Shown here: positions 1-10,991 of the stretch, in pieces | How positions within the stretch are numbered: the first letter of the stretch is position 1 | Layout: each line of letters starts with the position of its first letter | Source: Forficula auricularia | Taxonomy: Eukaryota; Arthropoda; Insecta; Dermaptera; Forficulidae | Assembly: GCA_024734495.1 (NCBI GenBank) | Contig: JALMQS010000136.1 | Span: 3,105,150 to 3,169,149, forward strand | Length of the DNA stretch: 64,000 nt | Direction: 5' to 3' | Made by a program: the position numbers and the translations under genes | The notes under the pieces: model-generated | Seen by the model: only the letters and a program-made list of their open reading frames with translations | What the model was told of the DNA's origin: nothing | Database searches by the model: none

Positions 1-106
1 TAACGGAAGTCCAATAGGGTTTGGTCAAGTATTGTAATCGTGCTTGAAAAAAGTGTTTTATTTGCTTCGTTTTTTCGAAATATCTCAAAAACGGCTGAAA
101 CTATTT
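1..106 (-). repeat. G-family repeat, 3' end fragment
   Basis: The sequence matches, with small differences, the reverse-oriented G-family end at 6,240-6,360 (shared 'ggtcaagtattgtaatcgtg' and 'tatctcaaaaacgg'). It breaks off in a poly(T) run at about 106-125, where an F-family repeat begins. Non-coding. Confidence 0.7.
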
Positions 107-795
107 TTTTTTTTTTTTTTTTTTTGAGTTTGAACATTTATTTCTCTTTACCATGTGGACCGATTTCGATTATTTTTTTTGCATTGGCTTCAACCTAGTT
201 CCCAATTTGTCCCGTTTAAATTTCATTGATATTGGACCTTTTTTGTTATGTATGTTCACGCATAACTTCTTTGTTTATGGACCGATTTCGATTTTTTTAT
301 TGAAAAGGGGATTCCTTAGGGGTAATCCGATATTAATTTGGTCAAGTTCTGATGATAGGATCAATGACAACTCTTATGTGCAAATAATCGAAATTATAAT
401 AAATAAAAACTTTTATATATATAAAAAAAACAATCTTAAAACGTTCATTTAAAACCCGTTAATGTTTCGAGATAATTTCTCTATTTATGAATTGAATTTT
501 TTTATCAATTTCTGATTCATTTGCTCGAATCTTTCTCTTGCGATGCATGCAAGTTATTATCATAAGTTACTATTCTTAATATCACTAAAAAGAGAAAAAT
601 AAAAATATTTTTTAGAAAAAAACCGACTTCAAAAAAATTAAATGCAACAAATAAAATAATAAGAACTCAAAAATAAAATAAAATCCACAAAAAGGTATGA
701 AATAATTTTCTTATTTAGTTACAACTAAACGATGAAATTATTACATGAAATCACTTTTTGAAGTCGGTGCCAAACAAACTATATAAGCGAGCTTA
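107..795 (+). repeat. F-family palindromic repeat, copy 1
   Basis: F family is defined here by ends reading CCGACTTC and text such as 'gaccgatttcgatgattc' and 'ttggtcaagttctgatgat'. This copy lacks the GGAGGAGG end. It runs through the segment shared with 29.9, 32.4 and 51.7 kb (here 470-545) to 'tttttgaagtcggtgcc', and enters the assembly gap at the point where other copies fold back. The open frame at 153-452 is repeat sequence, not a gene. Confidence 0.8.
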
Positions 796-895
796 NNNNN
801 NNNNNNNNNNNNNNNNNNNNNNNNNNNNNNNNNNNNNNNNNNNNNNNNNNNNNNNNNNNNNNNNNNNNNNNNNNNNNNNNNNNNNNNNNNNNNNN
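796..895. other. Assembly gap (100 N)
   Basis: Exactly 100 undetermined bases, the usual placeholder for a gap of unknown size. It begins right after 'gcgagctta', close to the symmetry centre of the F-family palindrome as judged from 41,535-41,600. Confidence 0.98.
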
Positions 896-1167
896 ACACA
901 GAGGGTTAATTTATTAAATATCCATGTAGCCCTCAAGAGCCCCTTAAGAAAATTTGATTTTTTTTATAATTATCTGCATTTTCAAATTATAAATTCTCTA
1001 AGTTAGAAAATCAAAGATTTTGATTTTCAATGTCCATTTACGCTGGGATCACATTATGAAGTTTTCGTAGTGAGGGGGGCTTGAACTCGGGCCTCCTGCT
1101 CAATGTGCACCGGAAAAATTTGCCCTCGTGAAAAACGATGTTCATGAAATCACGAGCTGTCACTTGT
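896..1167. other. No gene; possible degraded tRNA-related patch
   Basis: No coding signal. On the minus strand around 1,080-1,105 the text resembles a tRNA T-arm (GAGTTCAAGCC), which could be a relic of a tRNA-derived SINE. The match is weak and there is no recognisable A box. Confidence 0.3.
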
Positions 1168-2000
1168 ACAAATAAGCTGATGTGTTCTGATGTGACCATC
1201 CACTTGACTTTACCATAGAACCTGGCCCCTCACTTATATTTAATATTTAATAAAATTATTTATAATCATGTAGGGGGGGTTAGTTTTTGCATTTTTAGAC
1301 ATCTTGGGTCCCATTGATCATGTATACAAAATTTGGTTTAGTTTGGTAAATGGAAATGATTTTCATTTTTTGACCCTCCGCCCCCCCCCCCCCTATTTCG
1401 GGCGGTTAGTTTTTGCATTTTTAGACTTCTGGGGACCCACTGATTATGTATACAAAATTTGATTGAGTTTGGTAAATGGCCATATTTTTCATTTTTTGAC
1501 CCTCCGCCAACCTCCCCCCATTTTGGGAGGTTAGATTTTGCACTTTTAGACTTCTGGGGGTCCACTGATTATGTATACAAAATTTGGTTGAGTTTGCTCG
1601 ACCTAGATTTTTAATATTTAACCCCCCCTCGGCCCCTTAATTTTGAGTCGATATGCACCAAAATCTAATCAGCTCTTAATCTCTATAGACCAAAACTACG
1701 TGTGAAATTTGGTTTCGATATTCACACTAGTTTTTGAGCTAGCTCGTACACAAATTTGGTAACGCACAGACTAACTAACAGACATTTTGACAAAACAATT
1801 ATTATCTCGAAAAATATAATTTTTTCGATGTTCACTTATAAGAGCTTTTTTGTAGAACTAAATACCATGGTTTCGCTCAATTTTTTTAATCGAAATAGTT
1901 TCAGCCTTTTTTTAGATATTTTGAAAAAAAGAAGGAAAAAAAACCACTTTTTTCATGCACGATTACAATACTTGACCATACCCTGTATGCTAAAGTAAAA
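1168..2000 (+). repeat. G-family repeat, copy 1 (three internal monomers)
   Basis: Starts with 'aataagctgatgtgttctg' and ends with 'ccctgtatg(c)taaagtaaa', the same ends as at 8.2-9.2 and 12.5-13.2 kb. The first part holds about three tandem monomers of 120-135 bp, each with a poly(C) run, then 'ttagtttttgcatttttag' and 'ttatgtatacaaaatttgg'. The unique 3' part carries 'gagctagctcgtac' and 'attattatctcgaaaaatat'. The end contains the short palindrome ccataccctgtatgg. No protein domain; open frames in the monomers are artefacts of repetition. Confidence 0.85.
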
Positions 2001-2693
2001 TATACAGTCGTGTAGAGAATTTTCTTGGCATTTATATTTTGCAAATGTATTTTAAATAAAATTAACATTAAGTAATCATATATATCTGTCTTCCTCCCTT
2101 CTTTTGAATTACCCTGAGTGTATGTCATTTCTATATACAAGAGAAATAAATAAAACTGGCTATGCATTTCTCTGCGGCAACAAAAGCATATTTAAAAAAA
2201 AATTCCTCGAACCCTTTTCAACCAGTCGCTTTCATTAATAACAAGATTTCAATGCAAGCATTGCGAATTATAAAATTCGCCACCAGAAGCTAAAATAACA
2301 ATTGCTAATAGGGAAAAAAATGGATATTTACATATTCAATAAAACCTGTCATAGAAGGATACCGACGACACAGGAACAGGTGAAAAGACCCTTGGCTCAG
2401 TTTGCATAGAACCTCCCATGGACAGGCCAGTAAACAGAATAAAGTAGTTTTTTTTTCAATTAAAACCATCTAGGTGCAACAACTAGTATGCAGTTTTGCA
2501 TTCATGTTAAAAAAAATAAAGTTTCATCCCCCTTTCTGCGTTCTTTTGAAATTGAAGAAGGGGAGCGATCTGAGCAAAGACATTCTCGTCAAGTCAACTA
2601 GATACGAGGTTTCAAATTATCTACAAGAGGCCGCAGTTTTTATATTCAGAAAAAAATGACCAATTATATGTTGTTGCAGGAATAAGTGAAACT
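2001..2693. other. Gene-free stretch
   Basis: AT-rich, no recognisable coding or repeat family. The 61- and 88-codon open frames have no domain and biased composition. Confidence 0.5.
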
Positions 2694-3404
2694 CTTTAAG
2701 GTAGTTGTTCCGCCAAATGCGTTTTTTTAGGATATTTCTGAAATTTAGATATATTATTATTTAAATACGCCTACATCGATTGGTGGCAAAACGAAATTTA
2801 TGAACAATACAGTTCCGGAGATATTAAATTTCAAAAATCGAGTTTTTCAGGCTCTTTAACATTGCACTATACGGGATATCGGAAAATTTACATACATATT
2901 TAATTATAATTAAGAAACCCTTCTTACCATTTTTATAAAAAACTAAACCAACATTAAACAATAACCAATACATATTTTAACGACATAGTTACAACACAGT
3001 TTCTGAGATAATAAGGAATAAATAATGAAAAATGTATAAAAAAAATTCTCACTAAAAACATTTTGGCAACAGCGCATTTATTTAATCAGCGAAAGATGCA
3101 TGCGCTAGATTTTTTCAAAATTATAATTTTCATAAGGTGTAACGTAGGCGTTGATTACATTTGTTAAAAAATAACAAAACGATTTTTATAGAAATTTAAA
3201 ATGTATTTAATCTGTCATTTTAATATAAAAATATTCAATCTCTTACAATGGTGCCAAATTTGTCAAACGAGCACGGGATTGGCTAGAATTGGTACATAAA
3301 AAGCAAAAAGTTTTGGGCTTATGAACTATGAATCCTTATTGTCTGTTTTATATACTCTAGCATTAACTTTTTGCTAGTATTGTCGCGAAACAACTACCTT
3401 AAAG
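2694..3404. mobile_element. Non-autonomous DNA transposon (TIR element, 711 bp)
   Basis: The ends are inverted repeats: CTTTAAGGTAGTTGTT at 2,694 and its reverse complement ending at 3,404. Both are followed outwards by ACT, consistent with a 3-bp target duplication. The interior is AT-rich and non-coding. The superfamily is not assigned; a 3-bp TSD fits several, including Harbinger and CACTA. Confidence 0.7.
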
Positions 3405-3914
3405 ACTCGCTACGCTTTTTGTAGTTTCGATGAAATAAAAAAAAATTAATTTAATAAATAGTAATTCAAAACACATCTATTGATTATTATTTTTTATTAT
3501 AGATATGGAGTGAAATCTCAAAAAAATTACTCAAAAAATGATATTTTTAAAATAATTTTGAATTTTTTTTAACTGGAAGATCTGGAACTAAAAAGCTCAA
3601 AATCTAATCTCCTAATTGGAAATATAAACATTTTAGAAGAAGAACGAACTTTCTACGGATTTTTGTTTTTAAGTTATCCTGGGTATCTGATAATAGTTGA
3701 CATTTCTGGTGAGAAATTCCATAGTAGGCATGCTCAGTACGTCTGAGTGCTGTGCGACTGCATCAAGTCGGATACAATATTGACTATTAGACAATTTTCA
3801 AAAGTACAAAAAAAATTCAAATTAATTTTTTCTTTCGCAACAATAGTTAGGTAGTTAAGCTGATTTAGTTTTTGAAAATCTATACCCCCAAAGCAGGGTT
3901 ATTAATCATTTTTA
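3405..3914. other. Gene-free stretch
   Basis: AT-rich DNA; I see no gene, repeat family or structure in it. Confidence 0.5.
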
Positions 3915-4078
3915 ACCGACTATGAAAAAAGAGGAGGTTATCAATTCAACAGAATGTCTGTTTTTTGTGTTTGATCATTTATTTCTCTTTGCCATGTGAA
4001 TCGATTTCGATGATTTTTTTGCATTGGGTTCAGTCTAGTACCCGATTGGTCCCGTTTTTTTTTCTTTGGTATTGGATA
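3915..4078 (+). repeat. F-family fragment
   Basis: Begins 'aaccgactatgaaaaaagag' (a variant of the CCGACTTC / GGAGGAGG end) and continues with the 'gtgaatcgatttcgatgat' text. It is cut off at about 4,078, where a different repeat starts. Confidence 0.75.
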
Positions 4079-4290
4079 TTCAGATTCATATCTAGAGCCT
4101 CATTTCTGTAGCTGTGTCAGGACGAAAATGAGGCGAAACTTTTAAGAGACTATTTATTTTCGGGAGTTTACAGTTATAAATTTGGAGTGTGGTTTTTTAA
4201 GAGGAATACAATTTTTGGACCGAGACGCCGCCCGCCAGGGCATCAGCTCCGAGGGCCGAGCTTTGAAGGCACACACGAAAAGCTCGTAAT
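4079..4290 (-). repeat. J-family repeat with GC-rich hairpin end, copy 1
   Basis: Near-perfect reverse complement of 20,745-20,960: shared 'cagattcatatctagagcct' and 'gggagtttacag', and a GC-rich block ('gagacgccgcccgccagggc'). The GC block recurs in related form at 31,250-31,310. Non-coding. Confidence 0.8.
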
Positions 4291-5329
4291 TAATAATGAG
4301 GAAAAATCATTTTTTTTTTCTCAATTTAAAACCTTTTATTCTTTTTAGACTTTAAGCGTTCTAATGATATCAATTAAAAAGTCTAATCGTTGAATGATTT
4401 TTAAAAATTAAAAAACAAAATTCAAACAAACTAGAAAACTACACGAATAAAGTATATGGAAATAATTAATTTTGTTTAAAAAGAGCCTCGGTATAATAAT
4501 TATATGTACTATTCAAATAATGATGTGAAAACAACTTGAAACTCGTGAATAGAGCTTCTAGAATCTGTCGTTTTAACAGTTGTACGTAGTAATGAAAATA
4601 AAGTAAAAGTGATCATACAAAGTGTTTTTTAAGTACCAACTAAACGAACTAGATTACCCCAAGGATAATTAAATCTTCTAATTACATAGTTTCTTTCAAT
4701 TGCGTATCCTGATGGGCTGCAGCACATGGCCCCAATTTGGTTGTCCTCTGCTTGATGCAAATCGTTTGTTATGTGGCTACATTGCTATAATAACAAAACT
4801 AATTTTTGTATATCCAATCGGGCCCCAATCACCACTCCCCATCTCAGTCACTGAAACCCTCCCACCAATTTTTAATATTAGTTAATAAATTATATGTATT
4901 TCAAGTTGATTAAATTAAAAAGTAAAATTTTAATTGCTTATTATATTTTAATTTATTAATAACAGAGTGCTAACAGAAAAGTGTACCGAGTATTCAAGAT
5001 ACTTTCAATTTTTCATTTAACTTTTTAGTTAATTTGTAAAGTAATTAGAATATTATGAAGTAACATAGAATCAACAATTCTTTATAGGAGATTAGAAGCA
5101 TTTACTTACTCTATTTCAGGCTAGATGTAGTGAAAAACATCGAATATTCAATTCTTCTATAATGCACAAGAAAGAATCCAACTTGCCGTGAGGAAGGCTC
5201 GTTTTATACTAAAATATATTTTGATAAACTGGTCGACTTTTTGCCTTTATCGAATTCCGGGGAAATAATAATTCCATTATTTGTTTTTGCAAAGAAATAT
5301 AATAAATAAATTGACATACACACATATAT
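4291..5329. other. Gene-free stretch with an N-repeat fragment
   Basis: AT-rich. The only recognisable piece is 4,735-4,760 ('ggttgtcctctgcttgatgc'), which belongs to the short repeat also at 10.7, 16.5, 29.4 and 55.8 kb. Confidence 0.5.
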
Positions 5330-5365
5330 ATCGAGATGATATATCTGTATATATATTGTTTATTT

Positions 5366-5412
5366 GTTTGAGACTATAGTTTCGAAGACTTGGTCTTCAT
5401 CATCAGTCTTTC
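5366..5412 (-). ncRNA. Hammerhead ribozyme-like motif
   Basis: Read on the minus strand: CTGATGA (5,406-5,400), a 6-bp stem II with a 3-nt loop (GAAGAC/GTCTTC, 5,398-5,384), then GAA and a minimal stem III in ACTATAGT, then C (5,72 of line; position 5,372) as the cleavage residue, then TC pairing with the GA before CTGATGA. All core positions of the hammerhead are present. Stem I is only two clear base pairs, so activity is uncertain. Minimal stem III is typical of hammerheads reported in Penelope-like elements. Confidence 0.55.
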
Positions 5413-5579
5413 TTCAATTATAAATGTTTTTCATGGAGTCACTAATAACATTCTTGGAGTCACTAATAACATCCTTAATTATCCAGATAACAATACAGGG
5501 TGTCTAACAAGTGTCTTATAGAGGGTTAGGGGGGGGGGGTAAATAATTTTAACTCATTTTTGTGAATAGTTTAATTTTT

Positions 5580-5585
<6 letters not shown>

Positions 5586-5614
<29 letters not shown>
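5586..5614. repeat. (AT)n microsatellite
   Basis: Uninterrupted AT dinucleotide tract. Confidence 0.95.
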
Positions 5615-5619
<5 letters not shown>

Positions 5620-5796
5620 ACGGGAGGTGACTTTTCAGCCAGAGGTTGCTGTCCACAAAAGGACCCTTCGTTCAGCCATTCAGTCATTTTGAAAACTTTA
5701 TTTTATTATTCGTAAAAATAACCCGTTAATTTAATTTTTCTAATTTAACCTTAGGTTTATTTTTCATTTGATATTAAAGACAGAGCGGGCAGTCTA

Positions 5797-5960
5797 TTTT
5801 TTTTTTTTTTTTTTTTTTTAATGCAATCGAATGCAAGAAGGGGTGCGCCAGTAAAGATGCAGCTCCTATGGATCTCAAAAGACCCTTGCATTACCGAAGA
5901 GAAGGGAAAGTTGATTAAGTGAGAGGGTGTAGACGTAGGTGTCTATGCACCCCGGTTTTT
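5797..5960 (-). repeat. Probable LINE 3' end with poly(A) tail
   Basis: A run of about 22 T (a poly(A) on the minus strand) is followed by sequence whose layout matches the repeats at 7,750-7,932 and 57,045-57,215 (a '...gtaaagatgcagctcc...' block, then 'gaagagaaggg'). Those repeats lie in the position of a CR1/Jockey-type LINE 3' UTR at 41,860. Likely a 5'-truncated insertion. Confidence 0.5.
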
Positions 5961-6231
5961 ATCTTAACTTTGACTACTTCCAGGGGCAAGTAAAAATAAT
6001 CCACCTTTCTATCTTAGTTGCTCTGTCTGAGTACTTTCAATAAGTATTTTTTTAGTTGCTATAAAATAATTAGTTTGGATATAATATGGAAAAAAATTAC
6101 GATGCCTATGGTTTGCGAGTACGCCTTGCACTTAGCCTTTTTGTTTTTATTAATATTTTGTTTACTTAATTATAAAATTGTTTTTGACGTTCTCATAATA
6201 ATGTATTAAAAAAAAATGAGTTTATTCATTT

Positions 6232-7085
6232 TTATTTTACCCTACAGGGTATGGTCAAGTATTGTAATCGTGCATGAAAAAAGTGTTTTTTTTTTCCTTA
6301 TTTTTTTTCAAAATATCTAAAAAACGGTTGAAACTATTTCGATTAAAAAAATTGAGAGAAACCATGGCATTTCCCTCTACAAAAAAGCTCTAATAAGTAA
6401 ACATCGAAAAAATTATATTTTTCGAGATAATAATTGTTTTTTCAAAATGTCTGTTAGTTAGTCTGTGCGTTACCAAATTTTTGTGGACGAGCTAGCTCAA
6501 AAACTAGGGTGAATATCGAAACCAAATTTCACACGTATTTTTGTTCCATTGAGATAGAGAACTGATTAGATTTTGGTGCATATCGACCCAAAAGTAAGGG
6601 GGTTGGAGGGGGGGGGGGGGTTAAAAATTAAAAATCTAAGCTATTTGAGCAAACTCAACCAAATTTTGTATACATAACCAATGGTACTCCGGAAGTCTAA
6701 AAATGCAAAAACTAACCGCCCAAAATGGGAAGGGGGGGTCAAAAAATGAAAATCTTGGCCATTTACCAAACTCAACCAAATTTTGTATACATAATCAGTG
6801 GGACCCCAGAAGTCTAAAAATGCAAAAACTAATGGCCCAAAATGTGGGGGGCGGGGGTGTAGGGTCAAAAAATGAAAATATAAGCTCTTGTAGCAAATTC
6901 AACCAAATTTTGTATACATAATCAGTGGGCTCCCAGGAGTCTAAAAATGGAAAAAATGGAAAAAACTAACCCCCCCCCCCTTACATGATTATAAATAATT
7001 TTATTCAATATTAAATGTAAGTGAGGGGCCAGGTTGTATGGCAACGTCAAGTGGATGGGCACATCAGAACACGTCAGCTTATTTT
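6232..7085 (-). repeat. G-family repeat, copy 2
   Basis: Reverse-oriented full copy: from 'gggtatggtcaagtattg' (3' end) through 'gctagctcaaaaactag' and three tandem monomers with poly(G) runs, to 'cacgtcagctta' (5' end). The open frames at 6,641-6,921 are repeats of the monomer, not genes. Confidence 0.85.
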
Positions 7086-7590
7086 TTTTTTAATTTTTGA
7101 GTATCCAGTTTTTTTGATGAGAAGTGTACAAATAGATGTTAGGTCCGGTCGTGCGGTAGTCATACCCTTAACTGATATGCCAATTCAGTTGTCTAAATAC
7201 CAAGAGAGAGTTCAAGAGATTCACCACCATCGTTAAATTTTGTTGATTTTCTTTTCGAATCACATCCTATTACAACATAGCTGTGTTTGATTTATGTATA
7301 TTAAAAAAGCATTTCAATTTTGATTTACCTATGCCGGGGGCTAGAGGGAACAAGACAGCATCTGAACAAATCAGATGGTCAGTGACCCCCCCATCTCAGT
7401 CAATGAAACCCTTCCATAAAAAGTCTATAGGTACCAACTACGCCATGTCCGAATGCACGCCGTCGCTCATTCCAAATATAGTAATAGTACTATTCACTTC
7501 TAACATTACTTATTTATTTTTAGTTTAATCGTAATATCAACATCAAAATAGTTTTTCTTAACAATGAAGGTCCATGAAGGTTTCCTATTA
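7086..7590. other. Gene-free stretch
   Basis: Two short open frames (7,021-7,236 and 7,283-7,528) have no recognisable domain. I see no repeat partner in the window. Confidence 0.45.
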
Positions 7591-7591
7591 T

Positions 7592-7648
7592 TATTATTAG
7601 TACCTGGAGGCACCGAGCGATGCTCGGTAACTTCTTCCTTCAGTTAAA
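7592..7648 (+). repeat. Repeat end with GC hairpin (TACCTGG type)
   Basis: 'agtacctggaggcaccgag' followed by the perfect 7-bp hairpin ACCGAGC-gat-GCTCGGT, then 'aactt...cagttaaaagct'. The same block recurs at 35,927-35,985 and, with one stem mismatch, at 24,252-24,292. Confidence 0.7.
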
Positions 7649-7749
7649 AGCTTTATTTTAATATTATTTTTAATTTAAAATTCAGATAAATATGTCGATT
7701 TTTATTTGAGAGCCGTTTTCAGATTAAAAAAATACAAAAATATATACTA

Positions 7750-7932
7750 TTCGCCCACTAAATTGGATATTGGATTGCATCTAACTTTCTGAGCTTAAGC
7801 TCGTGATCCCGGCTTCTTTCCTTCTACTCTGTTCTTTTCACGATGGAGGGGCCAGCCCATACAGGCCTTTAGGGGATGGACCTTCTGGCATTTCCCTCTC
7901 ACATCAATATCAGTAAAAAAAAAAAAAAAAAA
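7750..7932 (+). repeat. LINE 3' UTR-type repeat with poly(A) tail
   Basis: Matches 57,045-57,215 in reverse complement ('ctcgtgatcccggcttcttt', 'cccatacaggcctttagggg') and ends 'atcaatatcagt' plus about 17 A. The shorter relative at 41,857-42,090 is joined to a CR1/Jockey-type LINE C-terminus, so this is best read as a truncated LINE 3' end rather than a SINE. Confidence 0.6.
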
Positions 7933-8184
7933 ATTGCTTTTTATTTTCTACACAGAAGGGGTTGAACTAGAAATTGGACATTAAGTGTACGAAATTTAAT
8001 TCAGATATGTACAAAGGGCTAAAATTTTCATTTTTTGACCATCCCTCGGGTAGTTGATTTTTGGATTTCTATTATCAATTATATTGTGAAAAAATTGGTT
8101 CTGATCGGTTTGTGCCCAATTTTAGCTGTCTCCTCGGGGGGGTCAGGAGAGAATTTTACGGGGTCACGATATTCTCATAAAATA

Positions 8185-8904
8185 AGCTGACGTGTTCTGA
8201 TGTGGCCATCCACTTGACTTTACCAAACAATCTGGCCCCTCACTTATATTTAATATTTAATAAAATTATTTATAATCATGTAGGGGGGGGGTTAGTTTTG
8301 CATTTTTAGACTCCTGGGACCCACTGATTATGTATACAAAATTTGGTTGAGTTTGGTAAATGGCAAAGATTTTCATTTTTTGACCCTCCCCCCCCCTCCC
8401 ATTTCGGGCGGTTAGTTTTTGCATTTTTAGACTTCTTGGGTCCCACTGATTATGTATACAAAATTTGGTTTAGTTTGGTAAATGGCCAAGATTTTCATTT
8501 TTTGACCCTCCGCCCTCCCCCCCATTTCGGGCGGTTAGTTTTTGCATTTTTAGACTTCTGGGGACCCACTGATTATGTATACAAAATTTGGTTGAGTTTG
8601 GTAAATGGCCAAGATTTTCATTTTTTGATCCTCCGCCCCCCCCCCCCCCATTTTGGGAGGTTAGATTTTGCATTTTTAGACTTCTGGGGGTCCACTGATT
8701 ATGTATACAAAATTTGGTTGAGTTTGCTCAAACGACCTAGATTTTTAATTTTTAACACCCCCTCGACCCCCTTAATTTTGGGTCGATATGCACCAAAATC
8801 TAATCAGCTCTTAATCTTAATGGACCAAAACTACGTGTGAAATTTGGTTTCGATTTTCACACTAGTTTTTGAGCTAGCTCGTCCACAAATTTGGTAACGC
8901 ACAG

Positions 8905-8958
<54 letters not shown>

Positions 8959-9172
8959 AGACATTTTGACAAAACAATTATTATCTCGAAAAATATAATT
9001 TTTTCGATGTTCACTTATTAGAGCTTTTTTGTAGACCGAAATGCCATGGTTTCGCTCAATTTTTTTAATCGAAATAGTTTCAGTCGTTTTTTAGATATTT
9101 TGAAAAAAAGAAAAAAAACACTTTTTTCATGCACGATTACAATACTTGACCATACCCTGTATGGTAAAGTAA
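8185..9172 (+). repeat. G-family repeat, copy 3 (four monomers)
   Basis: Full copy with four tandem monomers (starting near 8,289, 8,409, 8,532 and 8,658), each about 120-126 bp. The in-frame repetition creates a 165-codon open frame (8,343-8,840) that is not a gene. Unlike other copies it has a long ACTA/CTAA microsatellite at 8,905-8,958. Ends 'ccctgtatggtaaagtaaa'. Confidence 0.87.
8905..8958. repeat. (ACTA)n microsatellite inside G copy 3
   Basis: About 13 tandem ACTA units where the copies at 1,770 and 12,960 have only two to three units or none. A clear expansion of a seed already in the repeat. Confidence 0.95.
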
Positions 9173-9734
9173 AAATCAACATGAAAATAAAGAAAGCGAT
9201 CTTATTTAATCAATTTCAACTAACGAGGCTTAGAAGGAACTCATGGAGATAATTTAATTACCTAAAGACTAGAACCAAGTAACCATGTTTCCAAAAGAAA
9301 GAACTAGTTTAGGGAACTATGAATTTATCCGAACATATAATATCAATCTTATTGTCAGTAATAAAGCTAGCTTGTTGCATGTATTTTATTAAGTTTTTAC
9401 AGAAAAATGTTGACGAAAACCTAATTAACATTACCACAATTTATTCAAATATTCCATTTTTTCTAAAAAGGATGGTCTTTAAAAAAAATAGATTTTATAA
9501 ATTATACATATTTCTATAGTCAAACTTCATCATATGAATAGAAAACAAAAGGTATCTATCAAATAAACTCTAAGGATTCGTTATTAAAAGAGAATAAAAT
9601 TATGATTAATTTTTTGTTTTTTTGTATATAATCTATCTTAAATTAAACCAGTGCAGTAATGTATTTAATAAAGTAATGAAAATTTTAAAAAAATTTTAAA
9701 ATATAAGAATTCTAGGTAGAGTTTAAATTTTTAT

Positions 9735-9850
9735 TTAAATCACACATGATTACTTTATAATTATTTATTGAAACAAATAATTACAATTTTAATACAACGT
9801 TTCGATCGTTCTCAAGTATGAGCACCCACTCCGATTATAGGTTAACTGAG
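9735..9850 (+). repeat. Fragment of Q-family palindromic repeat
   Basis: Shares 'aaatcacacat(g/a)att', 'ataattatttattgaa' and 'cgatcgttctcaagtatgag' with the Q repeat at 15.24-15.47 kb and its inverted copy at 50.30-50.46 kb. Confidence 0.65.
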
Positions 9851-10282
9851 CCAATCATGTATATCTGGGCTCAAAGCCCAAATATACCGACGGCATCAGC
9901 GTCAGATTGAGCATTACATGTTTTTAAAGATTATAAAAAGCAAAAAAATTATATTGACAAATCAAATGATAATAATAGCAATAATAGTACATAACAATTA
10001 ATTCACTTATCAAGAATGTTATAGTTTACATCGTTGGATTTTTTAATATAAGGTACATTTTGTATATTAACATATTTTTACATGAAGTTAGCAACCCTGA
10101 CATCTGTAAGTTGGCACGGTATTCAAAAATCTTTTGATAATTAAAAAATGTATTCATTTTTTTCTCGCTGGAATTTAGACTGAAATTTACTTCTCTCTGC
10201 GGGAGTACTCTAGTGAATATTAAAAAACTTTAATATAATGGATAATTCAAAGTTAATCTGAGCATGGGGTCTATAGGATGAA

Positions 10283-10618
10283 ATGTCATTTGTCAGGGAG
10301 GAAGATATAAGATCTGAGGGAACCTCGGCTAGGTTTATTGATGGCGAATCGATCGCAATGGAGTTCAACTCCAGTGGCTTGCAGAACTTTCGTGGGGGAG
10401 AAGCCCAGGCTTGGAGACACCTTCGGAATTTAATTGACGTCTTAATTGATTTCTTTACGAGTCTCCGTCCAATCCAACAATACAAACGAGACAAAGCACT
10501 TAATTTATTAAGAGAACAGCAAGACACTTTTTTAGAAATTGCGGTTGCTTTGAAATGTATGGAATCCGGAGGAGAGGGAGAAGTTAAATACAATTTGGAT
10601 AAAAAAGCAAAAATTTGA
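10283..10618 (+). CDS. Unrecognised 111-codon open frame
   Basis: The frame runs from MSFVREED to a stop at 10,618. It has no domain I recognise, no signal peptide and no membrane segment; residues 35-70 contain a mixed charged/hydrophobic stretch (RHLRNLIDVLIDFF) that could be helical. The minus strand is also open (127 codons, 10,210-10,593), so the direction is uncertain. The second copy at 16,120-16,440 is destroyed by at least five small indels. Being repeated next to PLE sequence, it is more likely transposon-derived than a host gene. Confidence 0.2.
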   Translation: MSFVREEDIRSEGTSARFIDGESIAMEFNSSGLQNFRGGEAQAWRHLRNLIDVLIDFFTSLRPIQQYKRDKALNLLREQQDTFLEIAVALKCMESGGEGEVKYNLDKKAKI

Positions 10619-10871
10619 CAAAGTTTGGTTCGTTTCTCACAAATTTTAGAGATTTGTTTATTCTTTTTTCAAAGAACCAAGTCCCTTTAATTTAATTGCA
10701 AAATTTTGTTCATCCGAAAGTAGCAGAGTTGTTGACTCATCGAGAGAAATCAATGAGGTTGTCCTCTGTTTGATGAAAATGTAAATAAAAAGATATATGC
10801 CGGCACTGATACAATTTTTGATGGCTGTATATGTATATAATTAAGTAATGTCCCTCATAATCAAATGGATA

Positions 10872-10990
10872 TGATGTTGAGGAAATGCAATGCTTTTTCC
10901 ATCCAGTGTTTGAGTTTTACGTATGAAATAGAAATTAATGGCCAAATATCGTTCCTTGATCTTTTGATAATCAGCTAAAATCCTAGTAGA
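10872..10990 (+). pseudogene. Penelope-like element RT fragment (copy 1)
   Basis: After a frameshift in a T run, the translation gives a stretch including LSFTYEIEINGQISFLDLLI, as in the copy at 16,698. This corresponds to the late palm region of Penelope-like reverse transcriptases. It is cut by the inverted-repeat element at 10,992. Beyond that element no PLE text follows, so this copy has lost its 3' half. Confidence 0.6.
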
Positions 10991-10991
10991 T

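Larger units (their letters stand above)
10140..10990 (+). repeat. Duplicated segment, copy 1 (includes PLE remnant)
   Basis: Co-linear with 16,000-16,805. It carries an unrecognised open frame (10,283-10,618), an N-type short repeat (10,715-10,785), and from about 10,872 a piece of a Penelope-like reverse transcriptase matching the better-preserved text at 16,698-16,805. Many 1-4-nt indels separate the copies. Right after it, both copies carry the same inverted-repeat element. Confidence 0.75.

Noticed and set aside
7750..7932. Stand-alone tRNA- or 5S-derived SINE
   Set aside because: It has a poly(A) tail, but no Pol III boxes are visible and a relative is joined to LINE coding sequence at 41.9-42.1 kb.
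8343..8840. 165-codon open frame
   Set aside because: It translates four copies of the G monomer. Its internal peptide repeats are the DNA monomer, and poly(C) tract lengths decide the frame.
8905..8958. CRISPR-like array
   Set aside because: It is a simple ACTA microsatellite. No spacers of constant length anywhere in the window, and the DNA is eukaryotic.
10210..10593. Minus-strand 127-codon frame opposite the 111-codon frame
   Set aside because: Both strands are open; neither has a domain. The plus strand was listed at low confidence only because it is co-oriented with the PLE.
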